The notes: generated from the letters alone by a model not told the origin. A stretch of DNA of 35,035 bases from Alphaproteobacteria bacterium (GCA_009694185.1 SHVR01000029.1:1-35035), one strand, 5' to 3'. Positions 16,059 through 23,964 are shown, counted from the first letter of the stretch. Translations and numbers: made by a program.

Positions 16059-17264
16059 TCAGTCGGCGGCTGCCTGGCTTGTCGCCTTGTAGACGCCGAC
16101 CGCCCGCTTGGCGATCAGCTCCTGAATCCGTGCTTCGCCATAGCCCGCCGCCCGCAGGATTTCGACCGTCTGCTGACCCGTGTGCGGGCACTCGGCAAGC
16201 GGGTCGCCGGCCGCGATCGGCGCCAGACCCGGAATATTGGTCATGGGTACGCGGCCCAAATCCTGATGATCGACCCAGGCGACGCCGGCCACGGCCTTGA
16301 CATGCGCGTCGGCCAGATAGTCGTCATAGGTGCCGACCGGGGCGTTCATCACCTCCGCCTCGGTCAGCGCCTTGGCCCACTCGGCCGTGGTCCGCTTGGC
16401 GAACTCGGCGCGGATGACCGGCATCAGCTCCTTCTCGCGCTCGATCCGCTTGTCGCGCGTGTCGTAACGCGGGTCCCGGGCAAGATCGTCACGGCCGAGA
16501 ACCTTGCAGAGCCCCGTATAGTGGTGCTCGCGCATCGCCGTGATGTTGATGTAGCCGTCCTTGGTCTTCATGGTGCCGACCGGGACGTAGAGCACCTGGG
16601 GCGCCCCCTTTTCCAGATAATGCTCCATGATCTTGGCGGCCTGAAAGGCGGCGGCCGCCTGCATCAGGCTCGCGTCGATGTAACAGCCCTTGGCGAACCG
16701 GAACTGGCGCATAATCGCCGTCGAGAGCGCCTGGAAGGCATAGAGGCCGGTCATGACGTCGATGGCGATCATGCCGATTCGCTGGGGGGTGCCATCGCCG
16801 TCGCGGTTGATCGACATCCAGCCCGAAAACGCCTGAATCACCGAATCCGTCACCGGCAGCTTGCTGCGCGGGCCGGCCTGGCCGAAGCCCGTGACCGAGA
16901 GATAGACGACCTTGGGATTGGTCTTGCGCACGTCCTCGTAGCCGAGCCCGAAACGAGCCATGACGCCGGGCCGGAAGCTTTCCACCACCACGTCGGCCTC
17001 GCCCGCGAGCTTCTGGGCCACGGCCAGGCCCTCGGGGTTCTTGAGATCGAGGGCGATGCTGCGCTTGCCCCGATTGAAGCTGATGGCATGGGCGCAAAGG
17101 TCGCCATACATCTTGCCGAGCGAGCGACCCCAGTCGCCTTCGAGCGGCTCGATCTTGGTTACGTCGGCGCCATGCTGGGCCGACAACATGGTCGCGTGCG
17201 GCCCCGCCACCCCTTGAGTCGCATCGAATATCTTGAGACCCGAAAAAGCCAAGTCGCCGGTCAT
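16059..17264 (-). CDS. class III CoA-transferase (CaiB/BaiF, formyl-CoA transferase-like)
   Basis: This 401-residue family III CoA-transferase moves CoA between carboxylic acids through an aspartyl-CoA intermediate. It shows VAGPHATMLSAQHGADVTKIEP (about 19-40), SFNRGKRSIALDLKNPEG (62-79), ESFRPGVMARFGLGYEDV (95-112) and IAIDVMTGLYAFQAL, where the aspartate (D169) aligns with the catalytic Asp of formyl-CoA transferase. The length and internal order are normal. The ATG follows GAGGAGG. The presence of an oxalyl-CoA-synthetase-like gene in the same window makes oxalate or formyl-CoA chemistry conceivable, but the substrate is undetermined. It is first in an operon with the FAH-family gene. Confidence 0.92.
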   Translation of the reverse strand: MTGDLAFSGLKIFDATQGVAGPHATMLSAQHGADVTKIEPLEGDWGRSLGKMYGDLCAHAISFNRGKRSIALDLKNPEGLAVAQKLAGEADVVVESFRPGVMARFGLGYEDVRKTNPKVVYLSVTGFGQAGPRSKLPVTDSVIQAFSGWMSINRDGDGTPQRIGMIAIDVMTGLYAFQALSTAIMRQFRFAKGCYIDASLMQAAAAFQAAKIMEHYLEKGAPQVLYVPVGTMKTKDGYINITAMREHHYTGLCKVLGRDDLARDPRYDTRDKRIEREKELMPVIRAEFAKRTTAEWAKALTEAEVMNAPVGTYDDYLADAHVKAVAGVAWVDHQDLGRVPMTNIPGLAPIAAGDPLAECPHTGQQTVEILRAAGYGEARIQELIAKRAVGVYKATSQAAAD

Positions 17265-17302
17265 CTGCCCTTCCTCCTCGCCTTTTTTCGAACGGGCGCG
17301 GT

Positions 17303-17308
17303 TATATA
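17303..17308 (-). promoter_or_regulatory. candidate -10 box for the CoA-transferase/FAH operon
   Basis: TATATA on the minus strand, 38 bp upstream of the ATG at 17264, is the only AT-rich hexamer in an otherwise GC-rich 188-bp divergent spacer. No convincing -35 box is seen 16-18 nt upstream. The rest of the spacer up to 17436 holds nothing else I can identify. Confidence 0.35.
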
Positions 17309-17452
17309 TGCAGCTCTACATCCCGGACTTAGCCATAGCGGCTCCGGCCAAGTCAACTTCCGGCAGCGGCTTGATCCGGGCCGCGCCGGCCGCTATGTCA
17401 GAGCCTCGCCTAGCGCGGGCTCGGGGCGCGGGCTCGGGGGAGGTATACAGCC

Positions 17453-18436
17453 GTGATGCGTTTCCTCGCCGGCCGGCTGGCGCAGAGCTTGATCGTGCTG
17501 TCCGTCATGTCGTTCGCGATCTACGGCCTGATCGGGTTGATGCCGGGCGATCCCATCGACCTGATGATCAGCGCCAACCCGGAGCTCACACCCGAGGATG
17601 CCAAGCGCCTGAAGGCCCTGCACGGCCTCGACCGGCCGTTCCTCGCCCGCTATGGCGCCTGGCTCCAGGCGGCACTCGGCGGCGATTTCGGCTTTTCGCG
17701 CCTGTTCGGCAAGCCGGTCGGCCAGATCCTGTGGCCGCGCCTCGCCAACACGGTGGCACTGATGGGTGCCGCCTTCCTCTTGTCGGTGGCCATCGCGGTT
17801 CCGGCCGGCATCCTCGCCGCCCTCAACCCGCGCGGCCGGATCGACTATCTCGTCAATCTCCTCTGCTTCGCCGGCATCTCCATGCCGCCCTTCTGGCTGG
17901 CCCTGCTGCTCATCATGCTGTTCGCCGTCCAACTTGGCATCCTGCCGGCGAGTGCCCTCCCAACGGCAAGCGATCCCGGGCTCTTGGAACGGCTCCGCCA
18001 CATAGCACTGCCGGTCCTCACCTTGGCGCTCCTGGGCGTCGGCGGCACCGCCCGCTATGTGCGAGCCGCACTCGGCGAAACCTTGCGTCAGGACTTCATT
18101 CGCACAGCCCGGGCCAAGGGGGTCGGTCCGGCTCGCCTGGTGCGCGCCCACGCCCTCCCCAATGCCATGTTGCCGGTGATCACCATCCTGGCGCTCGACG
18201 TGGGGGCACTGTTTTCCGGCGCCCTCATCACCGAGACCATGTTCGCCTATCCCGGCATGGGCAAGCTCATCTATGACGCCATCATGGGCAGCGACTTCAA
18301 CCTGGCCTTGGCCGGCCTCCTGTTCGCGACCATGGTGACGCTCGCCAGTAATTTCGCGGCCGACGCCGCCTATGCCGGCCTCGACCCCAGGATCACCTTC
18401 GCGGGCGCCGTCGACCGGCGGACCGACCGCCGATGA
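17453..18436 (+). CDS. ABC transporter permease, DppB/OppB type
   Basis: This 327-residue inner-membrane permease of the peptide/nickel class begins (M)MRFLAGRLAQSLIVLSVMSFAIYGLIGL and shows the DppB hallmark MPGDPIDLM. An extracellular segment, GDFGFSRLFGKPV, leads into about five further membrane helices. The ATPase-docking EAA loop reads ALGETLRQDFIRTARAKGVGPARLVRAH. The start could be GTG 17453 or ATG 17456, with GGGGGAGG at 17436-17443. Its stop overlaps the ATG of the second permease (ATGA). No ATP-binding or solute-binding gene is adjacent on this strand. Confidence 0.92.
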   Translation: MMRFLAGRLAQSLIVLSVMSFAIYGLIGLMPGDPIDLMISANPELTPEDAKRLKALHGLDRPFLARYGAWLQAALGGDFGFSRLFGKPVGQILWPRLANTVALMGAAFLLSVAIAVPAGILAALNPRGRIDYLVNLLCFAGISMPPFWLALLLIMLFAVQLGILPASALPTASDPGLLERLRHIALPVLTLALLGVGGTARYVRAALGETLRQDFIRTARAKGVGPARLVRAHALPNAMLPVITILALDVGALFSGALITETMFAYPGMGKLIYDAIMGSDFNLALAGLLFATMVTLASNFAADAAYAGLDPRITFAGAVDRRTDRR

Positions 18437-19329
18437 GCCCGCGCGCCCTCGCCTGGCGGCGCTTTCGCGCCCATCGCCTGGCGGCGGCGAGCGGGCTCCT
18501 GCTGATGGGCCTGGCACTCGCGGCCCTTCTGGCGCCGCTGGCCGATCGTGCCCTCGGCGTCGATCCGGTGGCGGTCGACCTCATGGCGCGATTCGAGCCC
18601 GCTTCGGCCAGCCACCCCCTTGGCACCGACGAACTCGGCCGCGACGTCCTCGCCCGGCTGATGCATGGCGGGCGGATTTCCTTGTTCGTCGGCCTCGCGG
18701 CCGCCCTCGTCGCCGCACTCGTCGGCACGGCCGTCGGGCTCTTGGCGGGTTTCTACGGCGGCCGCTTGGATGCTCTGCTCATGCGCTTGACCGACGGCGT
18801 GATTGCCCTGCCCCTGCTACCACTCTTGATCGTCTTGGCGGCCGTCGACCCCGTAAAGGCCGGTGTTCCCCAGGCAATCGCTCAATCCGAGCTGATGAGC
18901 CTCTGGCGCATTGTCGCCATCGTCGGCCTGGTCGGCTGGACCACCGTGGCGCGTTTGGTTCGCAGTGCCACCATGGCCACGCGCGAGCGCGAATTCGTGC
19001 GCGCCGCCGTGGCGCTTGGCGCCGGCCCGGCGCGGATCATGCTGCGGCATATTCTGCCCAATGTAGCCTCGCCGCTCGTTGTTGCCACGACCCTTTCGGT
19101 CGGCCACACCATCCTGTTCGAATCCGTGCTGAGCTTTCTCGGCCTCGGCATCCAACCGCCCATCCCGAGTTGGGGCAACATGCTGACCAACGCCCAGGAA
19201 TTGATCTGGCAAGCGCCGGCGCTCGCCTTCTATCCGGGTCTGATGATCTTCCTGACCGTGATCGCCTGCAATTTCCTGGGCGACGGCCTGCAAGACGCGA
19301 TCGACCCCCGCGCTCTCACAACCAAGTGA
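18433..19329 (+). CDS. ABC transporter permease, DppC/OppC type
   Basis: This 298-residue partner permease has an N-terminal membrane helix (about 19-37) and the DppC signature HPLGTDELGRDVLARLMHGG (about 61-80). The EAA-loop segment is REREFVRAAVALGAGPARIM, and the C-terminal motif is ESVLSFLGLGIQPPIPSWG. It would pair with the upstream DppB-like protein. The ATG overlaps the preceding stop (ATGA), so the two are translationally coupled. After its TGA, a perfect hairpin (19346-19372) and then hemA follow, so the transport operon seems to end without ATPases. Confidence 0.92.
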   Translation: MSPRALAWRRFRAHRLAAASGLLLMGLALAALLAPLADRALGVDPVAVDLMARFEPASASHPLGTDELGRDVLARLMHGGRISLFVGLAAALVAALVGTAVGLLAGFYGGRLDALLMRLTDGVIALPLLPLLIVLAAVDPVKAGVPQAIAQSELMSLWRIVAIVGLVGWTTVARLVRSATMATREREFVRAAVALGAGPARIMLRHILPNVASPLVVATTLSVGHTILFESVLSFLGLGIQPPIPSWGNMLTNAQELIWQAPALAFYPGLMIFLTVIACNFLGDGLQDAIDPRALTTK

Positions 19330-19345
19330 CCGGTGACGATCACCC

Positions 19346-19372
19346 CCGCCACGCTTTCACTTCCCGTGGCGG
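19346..19372 (+). terminator. hairpin after the permease genes (possible Rho-assisted terminator)
   Basis: CCGCCACG (19346-19353) and CGTGGCGG (19365-19372) are perfect complements with an 11-nt loop, 17 bp after the permease stop. No T-run follows, so intrinsic termination is doubtful. Confidence 0.4.
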
Positions 19373-19410
19373 CCCGAATGACGGCATACTTTGGCCCAGA
19401 ATGACCACAA

Positions 19411-19429
19411 CCGCTCGCCCGGCGAGCGG
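19411..19429 (+). promoter_or_regulatory. hairpin in the hemA leader next to a G9 tract
   Basis: CCGCTCGC (19411-19418), loop CCG, GCGAGCGG (19422-19429) is a perfect 8-bp stem. Nine G (19433-19441) and the GGG-ATG of hemA follow. The stem-loop and G-run would sit over the ribosome-binding region and could limit translation, but this is inference. Confidence 0.4.
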
Positions 19430-19445
19430 CCCGGGGGGGGGCGGG

Positions 19446-20666
19446 ATGAATTACGAGGACGTCTTTCGGGGAGCGCTCGCGGACCTCCGCGCGGAGGGTC
19501 GCTACCGGGTGTTCGCCGACCTTGCGCGGCAGGCGGGCGCCTTTCCCAAGGCCATGTATCGAGGGGCGGCCTGAACCGGCGGGGTGGTCGTGTGGTGCAG
19601 CAACGACTATCTCGGCATGAGCCAGAACCCGGCGGTAATCGAGGCGATGGTTGCGGCGGTTCGCGAGTGCGGCGCGGGAGCCGGTGGCACCCGCAACATC
19701 TCGGGCACCAACCACTATCATGTGCTGCTGGAGCGTGAGCTGGCCGATCTGCACGCCAAGGAGGCCGCCCTCCTCTTCACGTCGGGCTATGTCGCCAACC
19801 AGACCACTCTCGCGACACTCGGCAACCTGCTGCCGGGCTGCGTCATCTTCTCCGACGCGTTGAACCATGCCTCGATGATCGAGGGCATCCGCAACAGCCG
19901 GGCGGAGCGGCGCATTTTCAAGCATAACGACCTGGCCGACCTGGAAGCGAAGTTGGCGGCGGCCGATCCCGCGACAGCGAAGATCGTGGCCTTCGAATCC
20001 GTCTATTCCATGGACGGCGACGTGGCACCCATTAGCCAGATCTGCGACCTGGCCGCGCGCCATGGCGCCATGACCTATCTCGATGAGGTGCATGCGGTCG
20101 GCATGTATGGCGAGCGTGGCGGCGGCATTGCCGAGCGCGATGGCGTCATGGACCGGGTCGGCGTCATCGAGGGTACGCTCGCCAAGGGCTTCGGCGTGGT
20201 TGGCGGCTACATCGCCGGCTCCGCCGGTCTGATCGACACGGTGCGGAGCTTCGCCCCCGGCTTCATGTTCACGACATCCCTGCCGCCCGCCATCGCGGCC
20301 GGCGCACTGGCGAGCGTGCGTCACCTCAAGGTGAGCCGCGCCGAGCGCGAGCGCCATCAGGAGCGCGCCCAGCGCCTCAAGCGCCTGATTGCCCGCGCCG
20401 GTCTGCCGATGCTGGCCTCGGAAAGCCACATCGTGCCCCTTATGGTGGGCGATGCCGAACTCTGCAAACGCGCGAGCGACGAACTCCTCGACCGGCATCG
20501 CATCTATATCCAGCCGATCAACTACCCGACCGTACCGCGCGGCACCGAGCGCCTGCGAATTACTCCCACCCCCGCCCATACCGACGCCATGATGGACAGC
20601 CTCGTCGAGGCGCTTCTCGACGTCTGGGCGCGGCTAGGGCTCAGGCGCGTCCAGGTCGCGGCGTAA
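19446..20666 (+). pseudogene. hemA: 5-aminolevulinate synthase HemA, interrupted by one in-frame TGA
   Basis: The full frame (406 sense positions) is a PLP-dependent 5-aminolevulinate synthase, which condenses glycine and succinyl-CoA in the first step of heme synthesis. MNYEDVFRGALADLRAEGRY is the normal start. [64 protein letters not shown] and [12 protein letters not shown] (PLP lysine) follow. Codon 43 is TGA (19572-19574), between AMYRGAA and TGGVVVWC, in the normally variable loop before VWCSND, and reading resumes in the same frame. Apart from the TGA the gene is intact. Translation might restart at GTG 19584 or 19590, but that would lack the N-terminal helix. A sequence error, a null or readthrough are all possible. 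Confidence 0.85.
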
Positions 20667-20669
20667 GTC

Positions 20670-20855
20670 CTACGGGCCACCCGCGAGAGGTGTGACCGAA
20701 GCCACCCGAAACGGGCGAGTCATCCCGTCATGCTCGGTGATCGAGACATATTCGCGGGCCGCGAAGACATGTTTGTCGAGGCGGAAGATCGGCTCGTCGT
20801 CATCCTCGCCGGGCCGGTAGGAGAAGGCCCAGGTCCGCCGGCGGCGCCGTTCAAT
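20670..20855 (-). CDS. small conserved-looking protein with apparent ATT start
   Basis: The frame of 61 codons reads ERRRRRTWAFSYRPGEDDDE, then PIFRLDKHVFAAREYVSITE, then HDGMTRPFRVASV, and ends in TAG. Composition and third-position bias look like a real gene, with an Arg-rich start and an acidic middle. The only codon available as a start before the conserved-looking region is ATT (20855-20853), which overlaps the TGA of the universal stress gene (ATTGA). An in-frame TGA lies two codons upstream of it. ATT is a rare start (known for infC), so either initiation is weak and coupled to the upstream gene or the start codon was lost. The function is unknown. Confidence 0.55.
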   Translation of the reverse strand: MERRRRRTWAFSYRPGEDDDEPIFRLDKHVFAAREYVSITEHDGMTRPFRVASVTPLAGGP

Positions 20856-21717
20856 GGGACATCAGCAGCGGCACCGTCGCGTTTGACAGCACATGCCGCG
20901 TGACCCCGCCCAGGATCATCTGGCGCAGCCGGCTCTGGGTATAGGCGCCCATGACGATCATGTCGGCGCCCCGGCTCGCCGCTTCGGCGAGCACGATTTC
21001 GCCGACCGGCCGGTCAGGGTCGCCAATCGTCTTCACGTCCACCCGCACGCCATGCCACGACAGGCGGTGGGCGACACCCTCGACCGACAGCATCCCCTCG
21101 CCCCAGGCCGTGGCCGACAGGATCGACACCTTCTTCGCCTGGATGAGGAACGGGATGGCCGACGAGACGGCGCCGGTCGCCTCGAGGCTGCCGTTCCAGG
21201 CGATCATGATGTTCTGGCCGAAATCGGCGACCGGCTCCGGCGGCGCCACCAGCAGCGGCTGGCCCGTCTCGAACAAAGCGGCCTCGAAGACGGTGGTCGT
21301 CGGCACCTCAGCCTCCTTGAGCGGGCGGTTGACGACGATCAAGTCTGTCAACCGGCCATAGCGGACGACCGCCTCGTCGTCGCGCCCCGCATCCTCGATC
21401 CAGCTCGCGGTCACGCCCGCGCCCGTTTGCGGCACCGTCGTGAGGCGCACGCCGCGTGCCGTGATGTATTCGTTGAACAGGCCATGGACCGCCGCGGCCC
21501 GCTCGCCCGCCTCGCGGTCGGCCGCGCCCATGACCTCCTCGATCAAGGCGCCCGACATCCCTTCACCGACATAGGGGATCATGTTGCGCGGATCGGGGCG
21601 GACATGCAGGACATCCAGATGGGCCTGGAATTTGGCCGCCGCCGCGAACGCCAATTCGAGCGGCGAACGGCTGATGGTTCCGCTGCTGACCGGGACGAGA
21701 ATGGTCTTGATCGTCAC
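20851..21717 (-). CDS. universal stress protein (tandem UspA domains)
   Basis: This 288-residue cytoplasmic protein has two Usp domains. The first begins VTIKTILVPVSSGTISRSPL; the second begins about residue 155 with IMIAWNGSLEATGAVSSAIP. The nucleotide-binding segment at the C-terminus, MGAYTQSRLRQMILGGVTRH, approximates the G-x2-G-x9-G(S/T) ATP loop. The GTG start at 21717 is chosen because GGGAGG lies just upstream; an in-frame extension to 21750 has no such site. A FixK/FNR-like dyad lies about 52 bp upstream, suggesting induction under low oxygen. The stop overlaps the apparent start of the next small gene. Confidence 0.9.
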   Translation of the reverse strand: MTIKTILVPVSSGTISRSPLELAFAAAAKFQAHLDVLHVRPDPRNMIPYVGEGMSGALIEEVMGAADREAGERAAAVHGLFNEYITARGVRLTTVPQTGAGVTASWIEDAGRDDEAVVRYGRLTDLIVVNRPLKEAEVPTTTVFEAALFETGQPLLVAPPEPVADFGQNIMIAWNGSLEATGAVSSAIPFLIQAKKVSILSATAWGEGMLSVEGVAHRLSWHGVRVDVKTIGDPDRPVGEIVLAEAASRGADMIVMGAYTQSRLRQMILGGVTRHVLSNATVPLLMSH

Positions 21718-21768
21718 GTCGCACCTCCCGCTGAGTGATTTGGCTAGCACGGGGCCCCAGGCCGCCGT

Positions 21769-21782
21769 TTGATTTGTCGCAA
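21769..21782 (-). promoter_or_regulatory. FixK/FNR-like box upstream of the universal stress gene
   Basis: On the minus strand TTGCGACAAATCAA fits the rhizobial FixK pattern TTG(A/C)-N6-(T/G)CAA. Its centre is about 58 bp from the GTG start, so a transcript starting about 17 bp before the gene would place the box near -41.5, the usual activator position. Usp genes are common FNR/FixK targets; this single site is suggestive only. Confidence 0.45.
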
Positions 21783-21810
21783 TTTCGGCTTGGAAATCCG
21801 CGTCACATTA

Positions 21811-22743
21811 TCACGATCTGCGTAACCCCTGAACGTCGGGACTGTCCGGCTCGGGTTCTTCGTGAATGAGCACCTGGGCGTCGGGATAGATCGCCAGGAT
21901 CTCGTCCTTGACCTCGTGCGAGATGCGATGCGCCACGGTCAGCGGCAGGTGACCGTCGAGGCGCAGATGCAATTCGACAAATCGATCGGGGCCGGCCTGG
22001 CGTGTCCTGAGGCGGTGCAGGCTGCGAACCTCGCCATGGGCGAGCGCCAGCGCTTCGATGCGCGCCCGATCCCGGGCCGGCAGCTCGCGGTCCATCAGCA
22101 TGTCGAGCGCCAGTCGGCCGATGGCCCAGGCGCCATACAAGATGTAGCCGGCGATCGCCAAGCCCAGGAGCGGGTCCGCCAAATACCAACCGAGTTCCGA
22201 GGTCAGCAGCAGCGCCGCCAAAACCGTCAAATTGAGGAGCACGTCGCTCTGGTAATGGAGTGAATCCGCCCGGATGATCGTCGATCCGGTCCGCCGGATC
22301 ACCCAACGCTGCAACCAGACCAGCCCGACGCTGGCGATGAGCGTCACCAGGATCGCCACGATGGCAATGGGCGCGGCCGCGACCGGGCGCGGCTCGACCA
22401 GGCTCCGGATCGCTTCCATGATCACGATCGCGCCGGTGCCGATGACGGCGCCGGCCTGGAAGAGCGCCGCCAAGGCCTCGACCTTACCATGGCCGAAACG
22501 ATGTTCCTCGTCGGCCGGCTTCAAGGCGTGGCGTACCGCCATCAAGTTGACCAGCGAGGCCATCGCGTCGACAACCGAATCGCCCAACGACGACAGCAAG
22601 GCGACGGAGCCGCTGGCCAGCCAACCGACACCTTTCAAGACGATGAGCGAGATCGCGACGGTGACGGCCGCCATGGCGGCCAGCCGCATGAGGCGGCCCT
22701 TTTCGGCCGCCGATAGCGCTCGGGTTGGCGTGGGGGGCGCCAT
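21811..22743 (-). CDS. cation diffusion facilitator (FieF/CzcD-type) efflux protein
   Basis: This 310-residue inner-membrane protein has about six membrane helices and a C-terminal cytoplasmic ferredoxin-like domain. Metal-site motifs are SLGDSVVDAMASL in helix 2 and HYQSDVLLN in helix 5 (the DxxxD and HxxxD pairs of FieF). HRFGHGKVEALAAL lies in the loop after helix 2. The C-terminal domain shows VELHLRLDGHLPLTVAHRI. It probably exports Zn(II) or Fe(II) in exchange for protons. The ATG lies 3 bp after the stop of pdxH, so the two form an operon. Confidence 0.92.
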   Translation of the reverse strand: MAPPTPTRALSAAEKGRLMRLAAMAAVTVAISLIVLKGVGWLASGSVALLSSLGDSVVDAMASLVNLMAVRHALKPADEEHRFGHGKVEALAALFQAGAVIGTGAIVIMEAIRSLVEPRPVAAAPIAIVAILVTLIASVGLVWLQRWVIRRTGSTIIRADSLHYQSDVLLNLTVLAALLLTSELGWYLADPLLGLAIAGYILYGAWAIGRLALDMLMDRELPARDRARIEALALAHGEVRSLHRLRTRQAGPDRFVELHLRLDGHLPLTVAHRISHEVKDEILAIYPDAQVLIHEEPEPDSPDVQGLRRS

Positions 22744-22746
22744 GAT

Positions 22747-23337
22747 TCAGGGAAAGAGAATCTCGTGCCGCCAGCCGTCACCCGATCGGTTGTAGAGCAC
22801 CCGCTCATGCAGGCGGAAGGTGCCGTCGCGCCAGAACTCGATCCGGTTCGCACGCACGCGAAAGCCCGACCAGAACGGCGGCCGTGGGATCTTGGCGACG
22901 ACATAGCGCGCCGTGACTTCGGCGATGCGCCGGACGAGTTCGCCGCGCCCGGCCATGGGTTCCGATTGCCGCGACGCCCATGCGCCGAGCTGGCTGCCAC
23001 GCGATCGGGACGCGAAATAGGCCTCGGCCTCCGCGTCCGTCACCGGTTCGACCGCGCCCTCGACCCGCACTTGTCGAGCGAGCGATTTCCAATGGAAGCA
23101 GAGCGCCGCTTTGGGGCAACCGGCGAGCTGGCGGCCCTTGCGGCTGCCGAGGTTGGAGTAGAAGACGAAGCCCTGGTCATCCGCACCCTTGAGCAGAACC
23201 ATCCGGATCGACGGCATCCCGTCTTCACCGACGGTTGCCAGCGCCACGGCGTTGGCGTCCGATCGCTCCGAGCCCTCCGCCTCGCGGAGCCAATTGCCAA
23301 ACAGGGCCACCGGGTCCGCCACGATCATGTCGTCCAT
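22747..23337 (-). CDS. pdxH: pyridoxamine 5'-phosphate oxidase PdxH
   Basis: This 196-residue FMN enzyme oxidises pyridoxine or pyridoxamine phosphate to PLP. Conserved stretches are [19 protein letters not shown] (FMN phosphate site), [44 protein letters not shown] and the C-terminal [14 protein letters not shown] followed by WRHEILFP. The length is slightly short but complete. The ATG follows GGAGGAG. It heads a two-gene operon with the cation efflux gene. PLP is the cofactor of HemA and ArgD, both encoded in this window. Confidence 0.95.
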   Translation of the reverse strand: MDDMIVADPVALFGNWLREAEGSERSDANAVALATVGEDGMPSIRMVLLKGADDQGFVFYSNLGSRKGRQLAGCPKAALCFHWKSLARQVRVEGAVEPVTDAEAEAYFASRSRGSQLGAWASRQSEPMAGRGELVRRIAEVTARYVVAKIPRPPFWSGFRVRANRIEFWRDGTFRLHERVLYNRSGDGWRHEILFP

Positions 23338-23430
23338 CGCTCGCTCCTCCGAAAAAATGACCGAAACTTAACGTGCCTGCCGGCCCCAACTATGGCAAAT
23401 ACCCATCGCGGTGCCATATATTATGCTGTG

Positions 23431-23450
23431 GCCGGCCGTTTGCGGCCGGC
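23431..23450 (+). promoter_or_regulatory. strong hairpin in the leader of the lipoprotein gene
   Basis: GCCGGCCG (23431-23438), loop TTTG, CGGCCGGC (23443-23450) is a perfect 8-bp GC stem. It sits between a plausible -10 region (TATATTAT, 23417-23424) and the GAGG ribosome site (23459-23462). It could stabilise the mRNA 5' end or modulate translation. Confidence 0.45.
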
Positions 23451-23470
23451 GCGCTGGTGAGGATCAAGCC

Positions 23471-23947
23471 ATGAAGAAGGTAGCTATCGGAATGGTTGCG
23501 GCGATGGCGCTCTTAGCCGCCGGATGCGAGCAAAATGCTGGCGGGAAGCAGGTCGGCGGCACGCTCATCGGGGCTGGAACGGGGGCCTTTATCGGCTCCA
23601 GGATCGGTGGCGGCAGCAGCCGGCTCGCGGCGACGGCAATCGGCGGCTTGCTCGGCGCGGTGATCGGCAGCGAAATTGGCAAGTCCCTCGACCGAGCGGA
23701 CCAACTGCACGCCGAGCGCGCGTATGGTCAGGCATTCGAGACCTATCCCACAGGCCAAGCGTCTGGCTGGCGCAATCCGGATTCGGGCAATTACGGCAGC
23801 GTGACGCCGATGCGCAACTATCAGCGCCAGGACGGCACGCCTTGCCGGGAATTCCAGCAGACCATCACCGTCGGCGGCCGGACCGAGCAGGGTTATGGCA
23901 CCGCCTGCCGTCAATCGGACGGATCCTGGAGGGTCGTCAGCGGCTGA
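23471..23947 (+). CDS. 17-kDa surface-antigen-like lipoprotein (glycine-zipper)
   Basis: This 158-residue protein has a type II signal sequence, MKKVAIGMVAAMALLAAGC, with lipobox LAAGC (cysteine 19), so it should be an outer-membrane-anchored lipoprotein. A glycine-zipper segment follows (GTLIGAGTGAFIGSRIGGG and AATAIGGLLGAVIGSEIGKS, about 30-72), as in Rickettsia 17-kDa antigen and Rcs/SlyB-type proteins. The C-terminal domain, CREFQQTITVGGRTEQGYGT with a second cysteine, ends GSWRVVSG and is typical of the RT0821/Lpp0805 surface-protein family. The role is probably envelope integrity. A DnaJ-like gene follows 17 bp downstream. Confidence 0.88.
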   Translation: MKKVAIGMVAAMALLAAGCEQNAGGKQVGGTLIGAGTGAFIGSRIGGGSSRLAATAIGGLLGAVIGSEIGKSLDRADQLHAERAYGQAFETYPTGQASGWRNPDSGNYGSVTPMRNYQRQDGTPCREFQQTITVGGRTEQGYGTACRQSDGSWRVVSG

Positions 23948-23964
23948 TCGCGAGTCCCGGGAAA

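Noticed and set aside
767-17264. A complete oxalate degradation module
   Set aside because: An oxalyl-CoA-synthetase-like ligase and a class III CoA-transferase are present, but no oxalyl-CoA decarboxylase is recognisable, the genes are far apart, and the ligase has an altered catalytic residue.
13652-20666. An alternative genetic code or selenocysteine as the reason for the internal TGA codons
   Set aside because: TGA is the normal terminator of many genes here (for example the ligase, reductase, queG, ispA, dxs and fabI), always at the expected protein end. The argD site is a conserved Arg and the hemA site a variable loop, neither a Cys/Sec position, and no SECIS-like hairpin follows that I can see.
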